Shown here one piece after another: positions 6,800-17,027 of a stretch of 64,000 nucleotides of DNA. The stretch spans positions 7,669-71,668 of the forward strand of contig CAMLLG010000012.1 in the NCBI GenBank assembly GCA_946480825.1. The letters are read 5' to 3'. Numbering within the stretch: position 1 is the stretch's first letter; the number at the start of each line of letters is the position of its first letter. The notes below the pieces were generated by a model. The model saw only the letters and a program-made list of their open reading frames with translations, did not search any database and had not been told where the DNA came from. This stretch comes from an uncultured Lysobacteraceae bacterium (GTDB lineage Bacteria > Pseudomonadota > Gammaproteobacteria > Xanthomonadales > Xanthomonadaceae). Made by a program: the position numbers and the translations under genes.

Positions 6800-9700
6800 A
6801 TGGATGAGCGGTCCCCAGAGACGATCGCCATCGCGACCGCTTCCGGCGAGGAAGCTGCCGGAACAGCTTGTGCGATCGTGGGGATGTCGCTCCGAATGCC
6901 CGGCGGTTGCGATTCTCCTGCTGCCTTCTGGCGCTTTCTGCAGGGCGAGGCTCACCCCGTCGCGTCCCTCTCGGAAAAGCGTTTCTCCTGGCCCGAATTC
7001 ATCGACCCGCAGGGCACGCACGTCGGTATCGACCGGGCATGCCTGATCGACGATGTCGAACACCAGGACATGACCTTCTTCGGCGTTTCCGCGAAGGAAG
7101 CCGAACTGATGGATCCGCAACAGCGGATCCTGCTCGAATTGAGCTGGGAGGCGCTCGAGAGCGCCGGCATCCCTCCATCCACGATCGGCGGTTCGACGAC
7201 CGGCGTGTTCGTCGGCGTCTGCCATTCCGACTACCGGGAGCTCGTCGCCAGTCGGGCGCTGACGCCGGAGGCCTATGTCGGCACCGGCAATATCCCGTGC
7301 ATGCTCGCCAACCGGCTTTCCTATTTCTACAACTTCAAGGGGCCGAGCTATACGGTCGACACCGCCTGTTCGAGTTCGTTGTTCGCGGTCGCCGAAGCCG
7401 TCAATGCGATCGCTCGCGGCGACTGCGAACAGGCCCTGGTCGGTGCGATCAATCTGCTGCTCACGCCGACGAGTTCCATCGCTTATTACCAGTCCGGCAT
7501 GCTGTCGAGCGACGGGACCTGCAATCCGTTCGACGATGCCAGCGACGGTTACATCCGCGGCGAAGGCGCCGGCATGCTGGTGGTCAAGTCGCTGGAAAAG
7601 GCGCGACGCGACCGCGACCATGTCCTTGGAATCGTCCGTGCGGTGGCGATCAATCATGGCGGCAAGGGGCGATCGCTCACCGCACCGAGTGCGCTCGCCC
7701 AGTCGCAGGTATTGGCGAAGGCCATCGAACGCGCCGGCGTACGTACCGACAGCATCAACTATATCGAGACCCACGGTACCGGAACTCCGGTAGGCGACCC
7801 GATCGAGATCGTCGGCATCGCCCGCGGTCTGGCCCGGGTCGCCAAACAGCAGGGCGTCGCACTGCCCGAGGCGCACTGCGCGCTCGGCGCACTCAAGTCG
7901 CGCATCGGCCACGCGGAGGCCGCCGCCGGCATGGGAGCGATGGCCAAGGTGTTGCTCGCCATGCACCACCGTTTCTTGCCGTCCAATCCGCGACTGACGA
8001 TGGTCAACCGGCGGATCGATCTCGACGGCGGCCCGCTTTTCCTGCTGCGCGAAGGACGGCCATGGCGATCGCCCGAGGACGATCCCGAGACCGGCACGTT
8101 GCGTGCCGGCATCAGTTCGTTCGGGTTCGGTGGCACCAATGCGCATCTCCTGCTCGAATCGGGCGACGGCCGGCCGGTTCGCTCGCACGACGTGGGTGGC
8201 GGGCCCTGGGCCTTCGGCTGGTCGGCGCGAACCGACGAACGATTGTCGGCGACCGCGCGCAGATATCTGGATTGGTTGTCGGATCCGTCCACTGCCGACG
8301 TGAGGCCGCGCGATCTGTCGAAAACGCTGCTCGCGGGTCGCGAGCATATGGCGTGCCGTATCGCTTTCGTCGCTTCCACGCTGGATGAAGTGCGGGCGAT
8401 GCTGCAGGGTTTCGTCGAGGGGCGGGACTCCCCGGGTCTTTATCGCACCGGGGTGCCGGGCGCCCCCGGTATCGAGGTTGATCCGAACACCGATGCCGGG
8501 CTCGAAGCGAGGCTGCGGCGCTGGGCCGGCGGCGAAGAGGTGGAGGTCCGCTGCGACGACGCGGAGGCCCGCATCCTGCCGTTGGCGCCGACGTATCCGT
8601 TCGATCGCAAATCCTACTGGCTCCCCTGGCGGCAGGCCGAGGCCGGCGGCACCGTCGTCGCGGAAACGATCCACCCGTTGTTGGGCAGGAACGTCTCCGA
8701 TTTCCGGCGTCAGGCGTATCGGACCGTGTTTCTCCCGCAGCACCCGCTGCTCGCCCAGCACCGCGTCGCGGGTCGTGCGGTCCTGCCTGCAGCCGCCTGT
8801 GCGGTCATGGGATTGCACGCCGTCGCCGATGCCTGCGGGATCCCGCTGGCGCAGGCTCTGGATGGGTGCATTTCCCTGAATGCCTTCGAATGGCGTTCGC
8901 CATTGTCCGTCGACCGCGAACCGGAGACGGTCGAACTGCGTCTGTTCCCGCGTGCGTCGCGGGATATCGGCCTGGAGTTCGTCGACCGGACAGGACACGT
9001 CTTCTGCTCGGGCGTCGCCCGGGTCGCCGCGGTCGAAGCGAACCCCGCCGCGCCCGGCGAAGACGTGGCGTCGCTTCCCGCGACCGGCGCTTTGCCGCAT
9101 GGGGCCGAGGCCTGCTACGCGCGCTACCTCGAGAAGGGTCACGAGTACGGCCCTGCCTACCGCACGGTGGTGGCTCTGGGGCGGGATCGCTCCGGCTGGG
9201 TCGGGCGACTCGAGTTGCCCGCGGACGCGACTGACGATCCGTTGCCGAGCGAACTGATCGACGGTGCCCTGCAGTGCGTTCTGGCGTCGGAATTGGACGG
9301 GGTCGCGGATCTCCGTCCGGTGATGCCTGTTGCGATCGACGCCATGCGCGTTTTCGCCCCGTGCCCGCGGTCCGTGCATGTGCGCGTGAGCCCTTCCCCG
9401 CGCGCGCGCGCGGAAGACACCTTCGATATCGACATGCGTGCGCCGGACGGCAGGCTTTGCGTCCGCATCGAGGGCGCGCGTTTCGTGCGGCCGACGCGCG
9501 AACAGCTCGATGCGCTGTTCGCGGAACGCCGTACCGGAGACGCGCCGATGCAGGATGCGCCTCCCGCGGCGGTCACCGCCGCGTCGCCCGATGCCGTGCG
9601 CAGGGTGCTGGTCGGGATGGTCGCCGAGTTGTGCCGCAGCCCGGAGAACGCGATCGAGCCGACACGCAATTTCAGCGACTACGGCCTTGACTCCCTCCTG

Positions 9701-12700
9701 TCGGTGACCTTGACGCGACAGATCAATGCCCGCTGGAAGACGCGATTGTCGCCAGCCGCGGTGTTCGACAGCCGCAATCTGGAGACGCTGGTCGCGCTGA
9801 TCGCGACGGCATGCACCGTGCCCGCCGCCGTGGACACGGCCGTGTCCACAGCCGAGAGCGCGGGCGTTTCCGCGGCAGCCCTGCTGCCGGCGCTCACGGT
9901 CATCACCGCCGACATGATCAAGGCCGATCCGGCCGCGATCCGGCCGGACGCGCGTTTCGCGGACTACGGTGTCGATTCGATCATCATCGGCAGTCTCTGC
10001 CGCAAGCTCAACGTCGCGTGGGCGCTGCAGCTCAAGCCGACCACGCTGTTCGAACTCGGATGCCTGCGTCGCCTTGCGGAACATCTTGACGGTCGGGTAT
10101 CGCAGGAACGTCTCGCTGTCGCGGCGGCGGCGCCTGCGACGCCGGTCGCCGCTGTCGCGGAAACCGCGCCGCGTGCGGCCATGCGTGCGGATGCGGCCGT
10201 GCGCGAGCGCCTCGAAGGGGCGTTCGCGGCGCCCCGATTCCCCGCTGCCGGGTCCGACCCGAGTCGGGGCGATCGCAGTCATCATGCTGCGCTCCTCCAC
10301 GAGCCCCAGCACATCGCGGATACGGTCGTTTCCGAAGTTCTCGACGCCACACCCGGCGATGAAGACGTCATCGTCGCGGTGCGCGCGTTCGCGCTGAATT
10401 TCGGCGATCTGCTGTGCGTCGGGGGGTTCTATCCCGACATGCCCGACTATCCGTTCACGCCCGGATTCGAAGCCAGCGGCGTGGTCGTCTCCACGGGGCC
10501 GGCCGTGCGCGGAATCGCGCCCGGCGATGCGGTCGTCGTGATCACCGGCGAAACCCTCGGCGCGCACGCGACCCGGGTGCAGGTCCATTCCACTCGCGTG
10601 TTCCCGATGCCCAGGGGATCGGATTTCGTCGACGCCTGCGCCTTGCCGGTGGTCGCGATGACCGTACTCGATGCCTTCGCGAAGGCGCGACCGCAACCCG
10701 GCGAACGCATTCTCGTCCATTCCGCGGCCGGGGGGCTCGGGCTCGCCGCGATCCAGATCGCGCGGCATCATGGGCTGGAGGTGTACGCGACGGCCGGCAG
10801 CGCCCGCAAGCTGGACTTCCTGCGCGATTTCGGCGTGCATCATCTCGTCAATCACCGCGAACAGGACTTCGAGCGCGAAATCCGGGCGATGACCGGAGGG
10901 CGCGGGATCGACATCGTCCTCAACACGCTGCCGGGCGACGCGTTGCAGAAGGGCCTGAATCTGTTGGCGCCGGACGGTCGTTACGTCGAGATGGCGATGA
11001 CGGCGTTGAAATCGGCGACTCGCGTCGACCTGTCCTCGCTCGGAGACAATCAGGCATTCTTCAGCGTCAATCTGCGCAAGCTGGGTCTCAAGCATCCCGA
11101 ACGTCTGCGCGAACACTACGAACGCACGATGGCGCTCGCCGAACAGGGTGCGCTGCGCGCGGTGGTCGGGCGTACATTCCCGTTCGACCGTTACAGGGAG
11201 GCGCTGGAGCACCTCGCCGGCCGCGAAAGCATCGGCAAGGTCGTGGTCACGATTCCCGATGCCATGCGCTACGACGCCACTCTCCCCGTTGCGCCCGCAC
11301 GCGACGCCGGCGTGGCGATGGTGCGCGAGACCGATATCGCGATCGTGGGCATGAGCGGGCGGTTTCCGGGGTCGGAAGATCTCGATGCCCTGTGGTCCCA
11401 TCTGGCGCAGGGCGACGAACTCGTCGGCCCGGTGACCCGCTGGAATCTGGCGGCGTACCATCCGGAAGGACGGTCATTCTGCGGCCGTGGCGCTTTCCTG
11501 GATCGAATCGATGCGTTCGATCCTCTTTTCTTCGGCATCGCGGGAATCGAAGCGCGGTATATGGATCCGCAGCAGCGCCTGCTGTTGGAGGAGGCCTGGC
11601 ACGCGCTGGAAGACGCGGGCTACGCGTCCGCTCTGGTGAATCGCGGTGCCTGCGGCGTCTACATCGGCGCGACCGAGGGCGATTACCCGCTGCTGTTCGG
11701 CGCGGAGGACGTTCCGCCGCAGGCTTTCTGGGGCAATGCGCTGTCCCTGATTCCCGGTCGGATCGCCTATCACCTCGATCTTCGCGGTCCGGCGGTGGCC
11801 ATCGACACCGCATGTTCGAGTTCCCTGGTCGCGATCCACCAGGCTTGTCAGGCGCTGTGGCTGGGCGAAATCGACATGGCGCTCGCGGGCGGCGTGTTCG
11901 TGCACTGCACCCCGAAGCTGTATCTGTCGAGCGAACGCGCCGACATGCTGTCCCATCGTGGCCGCTGCCATACTTTCGGTGCCGATGCCGATGGTTTCGT
12001 GCCGGGCGAAGGTGTAGGCGTCGTCGTGCTCAAACGGCTGCAGCGGGCGTTGGCCGATGGCGATCACGTGCATGCCGTGATTCGCGGTTCCGGTATCGGT
12101 CAGGACGGTACGACCAACGGCATCACCGCGCCCAGCGGCCAGGCACAGGAACGGCTGGAGTGCGCGGTGTATCGCCGTTTCGGCATCGACCCGGCCGACA
12201 TCCGCATGGTGGAGGCGCATGGCACGGGCACCTCGCTCGGCGATCCGATCGAATTCGACGCCTTGTCGCGCAGCTTCTCCGCGTTCACGGATCGTCGACG
12301 CTTCTGCTCGCTCGGATCGATCAAATCCAACCTCGGTCATCTGGCGCCGGCCGCCGGGATCGCCGGTCTTCTGAAGATCGTGCTCTCGATGCGTCATGAC
12401 CGGATTCCTCCGACGCTGCATTGCCGGCCGCCGAATCCGTACATCGACATCGACGACAGTCCGTTCTATCTCAGCGAACGCCTGCACGCGTGGCCGGACG
12501 CGCCCGGCGGCGAGCGTCTCGCCGCGCTCAGTTCGTTCGGTTTCAGCGGCACGAACGCGCATCTCGTGATCGCGTCACACGCCGCATCGGCGGCGCCGTC
12601 GCCGTCGCCGTCGCGTCCTGCGCATCTGATCGCCTTCTCCGCGCAGTCCGATACGCAGTTGACCGAGCTTGCGGAGCGTCTGCTCGGTCGCCTGCGCGCC

Positions 12701-15700
12701 GCATCGGTGGATTGCGGACATCTCGGTCACACGCTGCTGACAGGCCGCCGGCAATTCACCCACCGTCTCGCCTGCGTGGTCGCGGATTCGGACGACCTCG
12801 CCGTGCGGCTGGAGGCCTGGCTTTCGGGACGAGATCGCGACGCGGTCGCGGTCGCCCAGGTCGCCGTGCGCGGCGACGGCGGTTCCAGGGTTCTGCGCGC
12901 GGCCGGAGAAGCGTGTCTCGCACGCGCTTCGAGCCCGGTGGAAGCGGAACGGCGCGTCGACGATCTGCGCACTTTGGCCGAGTTGTTCCTGCAGGGCTAC
13001 GACTTCGACTATGGGCCGTTGTACGCCGGCGGTGGATTCCGGCGTATCCCGCTGCCGACGTATCCCTTCGCGCGTCACCGGTATTGGGTGCCCGAGCGAA
13101 CGCCGGGCACGGGTCATGCACTGCATCCGCTGGTGCACGAAAACCGATCGAGCCTGGCGCGTCAGCGTTACGGCAGCGTCTTCACGGGCGTGGAGCCATG
13201 CTTCGCGGATCATCGAGTCCATGGTCGCCCCGTCCTTTCGGCCGCTGCGCAGCTGGAAATGGCGCGTTTCGCCGCGGCCTCCGCGCTCGATGTCGCGCAG
13301 ACCGCGGTTCGGCTCGAGGACGTGGTCTGGTCGTCACCGCTGATCGCCGAGGGTGGAATCGATGTCGGGATCGAACTCGCCGTCGACGGCGATGAATCGG
13401 TCCGCTTCGAGATCGTCGCCGATGCCGGAAGCGGGGCGACCGCGCATTGCCGCGGTCGGGCGCGCCGGACCGCGACAGTGACGCGCGCACCGCAGTCGAT
13501 CGAGCCGTTGCCTGTCGGCTCGGAGTCGCGGAGATTCGTCGCGGGCGATTGCTACGAGGCCTATCGTCGGCGCGGTATCGAATACGGCCCGTCGCACGCA
13601 GGTCTGGTCGATGTCGCCGTCGGTCCCGACGGAGATCTCGCGGAAGCGACTGTGATCCTGCCCGACCCGGCACCGTTCTCGGGAATGCTGTGCGCGCCCG
13701 GTATTCTCGATGCCGCATTGCAGGCGACGATCGGTTTCTCGCTCGCCGACGACGCGATCGAAGATCGGCCACCGCTCGTACCGTATGCGCTCACGAGTTT
13801 CGTCGTCCATCGCGCGCCCGGCGCGATGGTGCGCGTCGCCCTCAGGCGTCGCCGCAACGCCGGCGGCATCGAGTTCGATGTCGAACTGCGTGACCCCGAC
13901 GGCACGCCGTGCGTGTCGCTGTCCGGTCTGCAGGTGCGGCCTCTGGTCGCTTTGCCGGCGACCAGGACCGCTGACGACGGCGGACGGGCCGGCGGAACCC
14001 TGGCCCTGTGCCCGACATGGCGCCCGCAATCCGCGCCGACGCAGATCGAATCGAAGATCGGCGCCGTGCTGGCGGTCGGCCTGGACGCGACGACCCTGGA
14101 CGATTGGAGAGCGGACCTGCCGGGTCTCATCGACGCCGGCATCGACATCGATGCTCCGCTGGACTCGCTGCATGCGGCGCTCGCGGCCCACGATCGTTTC
14201 GACCGTCTGCTTGTCGTCATCCCCGGAGCAACGCCCGATGTCGCGCTCGACGACGCATTGCTCGAACGACACGATCGGCAGGTGCGCTTTCTCCATCGCC
14301 TGTTCCAGGCGCTGGTCGCGCATGAACACCATGCCCTGGACCTGGATTGGACCATCGTCACCATCCGCGGCCAGGCAGTGGACGCCACCGACCCCGTGGA
14401 TCCCGCATCCGCGTCGATTCACGGCATCGTCGGTTCGATGGCGAAGGAATATCCGCACTGGTCGTTGCGTCTTCTCGACCTCGACACGTTGACGGGTTTG
14501 AGGCCTCAGGTACTGTTCTCGCCGACGGCGGATCCGATGGGCAATGCCTGGCTGGTCCGCGCCGGCGGCTGGTACCGACAAAGCCTGGTGCCCTGCCGTG
14601 TTCCGAAAGCCCAGCATCGCCCATATCGCGAGGGAGGCGTCTACGTCGTTCTCGGTGGAGCCGGCGGGATCGGCGAGGTCTACACCGAGCACCTGATTCG
14701 TCGTTATCGCGCCCGTGTGGTCTGGCTCGGTCGCAGACCGCCCGACGCTGCGCTGGAGGCGAAACTCGACCGTCTCGGCGCGCTGGGGACTCGCCCCCTG
14801 TATCTGCAGGTGGACGCGACCGATCGCGAGGCCCTGACCGAGGCGCGGCGACGGGTGTTCGAAGCCTTCGGCGCGATCCATGGCGTCATCCATTCGTCGA
14901 TCGTGCTCGCGGACGCGAGCCTGGCGCAGATGGGGGAAGACGCCCTGTTCCGGGCGCTGGACGCCAAGACCCGGACCGGCGTTCGCCTGGCGCAGGTGTT
15001 CGGTGCCGATCCACTCGATTTCATGCTGTTCTTCTCGTCCGCGAACAGCTATCTGCGCGCGCCGGGACAAGCCAACTATGTCGCCGGCTGCCTTTTCGAG
15101 GACGCGTTCGCACAGGCTCTGGCCCTGCGTGTCTCGTATCCCGTGAAGGTCATGAACTGGGGCTACTGGGGAACGGTCGGTGTGGTCGCCAATGCGGCCG
15201 TCCGACAGCGGATCGCCGCGTTCGGGCTCGATTCGATCGATCCGGCGGCGGCGATGGCCGTCATCGACGATCTGCTTGCCGGGCCGTTCGAACAATTCGC
15301 CTACCTCGCGGTCCACCGGGCGATCGAGTCGCTCGGAGTGCCGATCGCCGCCGGGATCCACCGGGAGGTCGCCCCGGAAAGCGCCTGCGTCGATCCGGTC
15401 GGTGCGGTTCCCATGCTCGAACGGGCGCTGGCCGGCGCCGCAGACCTCGTTCCCGACGAGAGTCGAGAGCGGATCGAAGCGGCTGCGCTCACCTTGCTCT
15501 GGCGGCAAATCGTCGCCTCCGGACTGGTCGTCCGGATTCCGGATGGGGACGTCGATCGCGCGCGTTTCCGCAGTCGCGGCGATCCCGGTCGTCACGCACG
15601 CTGGTTCGCTGAATCGTTGCGGCGTCTGGCGGATGCCGGCACGATCACGATCATGGGCGACGAGTTCGTCGAGGCGGCCCGCCTCGAAGACGAGGCGTCG

Positions 15701-16963
15701 ATAGGCGCACGCTGGTCGGCGATGGTCGCGGACGTCTCGATGTCGGACAGCCGCTACTGGCTCTCGGCGGTCGATGCGATGCTGCGGGCGTTGCCCGATA
15801 TTCTGGCCGGGCGCCGGCTCGCCACGGAAGTGTTGTTCCCGGAGGCCTCGATGACGCTCGTCGAAGGCATCTACAAGTCCGATCCGGTGGCTCGCGTGTT
15901 CAACGAAGCGCTGGCCAAGATCGTGGCCACGCACGCCCGGCAATTCTGCGCGGACGGCATGCGCATGATCGAGATCGGCGCCGGTACCGGTTCCGCGAGC
16001 GAGTGCATCCTCGGTCGTCTGGCGGCCGACGGCGTTCGGCCCGCGGAGTACGTCTATACCGACGTTTCCCGCGCATTCCTGTTCCATGCCGAGAATCATT
16101 ACGGCCCAGATGCCGATTTCATGCGCTACGACCTGCTCGACATCGAGCGGCCGCTGCCTGCCGAGAGTGCGCACGCCGGTCGTTACGATGTGGTGGTCGC
16201 AGCCAACGTTCTGCACGCGACCGCCGATATCGTCGACACCCTGCGTCATGCGAAGGCGCTGCTGCGCCGGGGCGGGCTGCTGCTGATCAACGAGATCGCC
16301 GAGAACAGCCTGATGATGCACCTGACCTTCGGTCTGCTCGACGGTTGGTGGCTGCATCGGGACGAGGGCTTGCGCCTGCCGGGCGGCCCCGCCCTCTCGC
16401 CGGAAGGCTGGCGACGCGCATTGTGCAGCGTCGGTTTCGCATCGTCGGCATGGCCGATGGCGCAGCGACATGGACTGGGTTACCAGATCGTCATCGCGCA
16501 GAGCGACGGTATCGTGGAGAAGCTCGACGCGCAGGACGGCGTTTCGATTTCGCCGTCGCCGATCGACGCGCCGGAGCCCCCGGTCGAACACGTGACCACG
16601 GGTGCCGCGGCATCCTTCGATGGCGTGGTCGGCGACCGCGCGACGATGATTCCGTCGCTCGTCGCGCTGCTGCGTGGCATGGCGGCTGCGGTCCTGGGGC
16701 TGCGCGAGGACGAACTGGATTCGTCGTCGAAGCCGTTCGCGCAGTCGGTGCTGGGGGCGTTCGGCCTTGACTCGTTGTTGTCGGCGACCCTGCGCAATCG
16801 AGTGTTGAAGGAAATCGGTGTCGACATCCCGGTGCAGGTGCTCATCGGCGAACCGGTCGCCGATATCGTCGATCAGATGTATCAGCAATTGCTTTTGCGG
16901 CAGGTCTCCGTGGCGCCGCAGGAACGTGGAACGGATGGCGATTACGAAACGCTGGTGTTTTGA
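6800..16963 (+). CDS. AT-less (trans-AT type) polyketide synthase, KS-DH-ACP-ACP-ER-KS-DH-KR-MT-ACP
   Basis: 3387 aa. Domains with rough positions: KS1 22-455 (Cys190, His325, His371); a trans-AT-style linker with no GHSxG motif; DH1 620-910 (HxxxGxxxxP with His654, Asp821); ACP1 (DYGLDSLL, Ser965); ACP2 (DYGVDSII, Ser1060); medium-chain ER 1165-1490; KS2 1511-1950 (Cys1672); DH2 about 2105-2390 (His2138, Asp2304, but Ser2147 where the motif has Pro); KR 2420-2850 (GGAGGIG at 2618, Tyr2760); C-methyltransferase 2895-3210 (EIGAGTGS near 3056); ACP3 (Ser3325). No AT is encoded, so malonyl units must be supplied in trans. The first module lacks its own KR although it has DH and ER. KS1 keeps its Cys, so it accepts a starter, possibly from the divergent carrier-protein operon. 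ATG 6800 follows GGAAGGA; the nearby ATG at 6790 is out of frame. The C-terminus ends in a short acidic/hydrophobic tail, DYETLVF. Confidence 0.93.
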   Translation: MDERSPETIAIATASGEEAAGTACAIVGMSLRMPGGCDSPAAFWRFLQGEAHPVASLSEKRFSWPEFIDPQGTHVGIDRACLIDDVEHQDMTFFGVSAKEAELMDPQQRILLELSWEALESAGIPPSTIGGSTTGVFVGVCHSDYRELVASRALTPEAYVGTGNIPCMLANRLSYFYNFKGPSYTVDTACSSSLFAVAEAVNAIARGDCEQALVGAINLLLTPTSSIAYYQSGMLSSDGTCNPFDDASDGYIRGEGAGMLVVKSLEKARRDRDHVLGIVRAVAINHGGKGRSLTAPSALAQSQVLAKAIERAGVRTDSINYIETHGTGTPVGDPIEIVGIARGLARVAKQQGVALPEAHCALGALKSRIGHAEAAAGMGAMAKVLLAMHHRFLPSNPRLTMVNRRIDLDGGPLFLLREGRPWRSPEDDPETGTLRAGISSFGFGGTNAHLLLESGDGRPVRSHDVGGGPWAFGWSARTDERLSATARRYLDWLSDPSTADVRPRDLSKTLLAGREHMACRIAFVASTLDEVRAMLQGFVEGRDSPGLYRTGVPGAPGIEVDPNTDAGLEARLRRWAGGEEVEVRCDDAEARILPLAPTYPFDRKSYWLPWRQAEAGGTVVAETIHPLLGRNVSDFRRQAYRTVFLPQHPLLAQHRVAGRAVLPAAACAVMGLHAVADACGIPLAQALDGCISLNAFEWRSPLSVDREPETVELRLFPRASRDIGLEFVDRTGHVFCSGVARVAAVEANPAAPGEDVASLPATGALPHGAEACYARYLEKGHEYGPAYRTVVALGRDRSGWVGRLELPADATDDPLPSELIDGALQCVLASELDGVADLRPVMPVAIDAMRVFAPCPRSVHVRVSPSPRARAEDTFDIDMRAPDGRLCVRIEGARFVRPTREQLDALFAERRTGDAPMQDAPPAAVTAASPDAVRRVLVGMVAELCRSPENAIEPTRNFSDYGLDSLLSVTLTRQINARWKTRLSPAAVFDSRNLETLVALIATACTVPAAVDTAVSTAESAGVSAAALLPALTVITADMIKADPAAIRPDARFADYGVDSIIIGSLCRKLNVAWALQLKPTTLFELGCLRRLAEHLDGRVSQERLAVAAAAPATPVAAVAETAPRAAMRADAAVRERLEGAFAAPRFPAAGSDPSRGDRSHHAALLHEPQHIADTVVSEVLDATPGDEDVIVAVRAFALNFGDLLCVGGFYPDMPDYPFTPGFEASGVVVSTGPAVRGIAPGDAVVVITGETLGAHATRVQVHSTRVFPMPRGSDFVDACALPVVAMTVLDAFAKARPQPGERILVHSAAGGLGLAAIQIARHHGLEVYATAGSARKLDFLRDFGVHHLVNHREQDFEREIRAMTGGRGIDIVLNTLPGDALQKGLNLLAPDGRYVEMAMTALKSATRVDLSSLGDNQAFFSVNLRKLGLKHPERLREHYERTMALAEQGALRAVVGRTFPFDRYREALEHLAGRESIGKVVVTIPDAMRYDATLPVAPARDAGVAMVRETDIAIVGMSGRFPGSEDLDALWSHLAQGDELVGPVTRWNLAAYHPEGRSFCGRGAFLDRIDAFDPLFFGIAGIEARYMDPQQRLLLEEAWHALEDAGYASALVNRGACGVYIGATEGDYPLLFGAEDVPPQAFWGNALSLIPGRIAYHLDLRGPAVAIDTACSSSLVAIHQACQALWLGEIDMALAGGVFVHCTPKLYLSSERADMLSHRGRCHTFGADADGFVPGEGVGVVVLKRLQRALADGDHVHAVIRGSGIGQDGTTNGITAPSGQAQERLECAVYRRFGIDPADIRMVEAHGTGTSLGDPIEFDALSRSFSAFTDRRRFCSLGSIKSNLGHLAPAAGIAGLLKIVLSMRHDRIPPTLHCRPPNPYIDIDDSPFYLSERLHAWPDAPGGERLAALSSFGFSGTNAHLVIASHAASAAPSPSPSRPAHLIAFSAQSDTQLTELAERLLGRLRAASVDCGHLGHTLLTGRRQFTHRLACVVADSDDLAVRLEAWLSGRDRDAVAVAQVAVRGDGGSRVLRAAGEACLARASSPVEAERRVDDLRTLAELFLQGYDFDYGPLYAGGGFRRIPLPTYPFARHRYWVPERTPGTGHALHPLVHENRSSLARQRYGSVFTGVEPCFADHRVHGRPVLSAAAQLEMARFAAASALDVAQTAVRLEDVVWSSPLIAEGGIDVGIELAVDGDESVRFEIVADAGSGATAHCRGRARRTATVTRAPQSIEPLPVGSESRRFVAGDCYEAYRRRGIEYGPSHAGLVDVAVGPDGDLAEATVILPDPAPFSGMLCAPGILDAALQATIGFSLADDAIEDRPPLVPYALTSFVVHRAPGAMVRVALRRRRNAGGIEFDVELRDPDGTPCVSLSGLQVRPLVALPATRTADDGGRAGGTLALCPTWRPQSAPTQIESKIGAVLAVGLDATTLDDWRADLPGLIDAGIDIDAPLDSLHAALAAHDRFDRLLVVIPGATPDVALDDALLERHDRQVRFLHRLFQALVAHEHHALDLDWTIVTIRGQAVDATDPVDPASASIHGIVGSMAKEYPHWSLRLLDLDTLTGLRPQVLFSPTADPMGNAWLVRAGGWYRQSLVPCRVPKAQHRPYREGGVYVVLGGAGGIGEVYTEHLIRRYRARVVWLGRRPPDAALEAKLDRLGALGTRPLYLQVDATDREALTEARRRVFEAFGAIHGVIHSSIVLADASLAQMGEDALFRALDAKTRTGVRLAQVFGADPLDFMLFFSSANSYLRAPGQANYVAGCLFEDAFAQALALRVSYPVKVMNWGYWGTVGVVANAAVRQRIAAFGLDSIDPAAAMAVIDDLLAGPFEQFAYLAVHRAIESLGVPIAAGIHREVAPESACVDPVGAVPMLERALAGAADLVPDESRERIEAAALTLLWRQIVASGLVVRIPDGDVDRARFRSRGDPGRHARWFAESLRRLADAGTITIMGDEFVEAARLEDEASIGARWSAMVADVSMSDSRYWLSAVDAMLRALPDILAGRRLATEVLFPEASMTLVEGIYKSDPVARVFNEALAKIVATHARQFCADGMRMIEIGAGTGSASECILGRLAADGVRPAEYVYTDVSRAFLFHAENHYGPDADFMRYDLLDIERPLPAESAHAGRYDVVVAANVLHATADIVDTLRHAKALLRRGGLLLINEIAENSLMMHLTFGLLDGWWLHRDEGLRLPGGPALSPEGWRRALCSVGFASSAWPMAQRHGLGYQIVIAQSDGIVEKLDAQDGVSISPSPIDAPEPPVEHVTTGAAASFDGVVGDRATMIPSLVALLRGMAAAVLGLREDELDSSSKPFAQSVLGAFGLDSLLSATLRNRVLKEIGVDIPVQVLIGEPVADIVDQMYQQLLLRQVSVAPQERGTDGDYETLVF

Positions 16964-17027
16964 GCGTCGGGATTCGCGCCTCCGATCCATGCGGTTAGGT
17001 CATTCAGGAATCAGAGCTCTTCGCAAG

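Noticed and set aside
6800..8600. KS1 as a decarboxylating loading KS (KSQ)
   Set aside because: Its active-site Cys190 is present, so it is a condensing KS.
6776..11461. Very long minus-strand open frame opposite the PKS gene (and similar ones at 13334-16990, 17004-20471, 20927-23839, 44212-47808, 55510-60063)
   Set aside because: High GC content leaves long open antisense frames; translations are Arg/His/Asp-rich without domains, while the plus strand encodes intact PKS/NRPS motifs.
16818..17027. Upstream extension of the TubC-docked Cys NRPS
   Set aside because: It runs through the end of the PKS gene in another frame; the docking domain is complete from 17028 or 17037.
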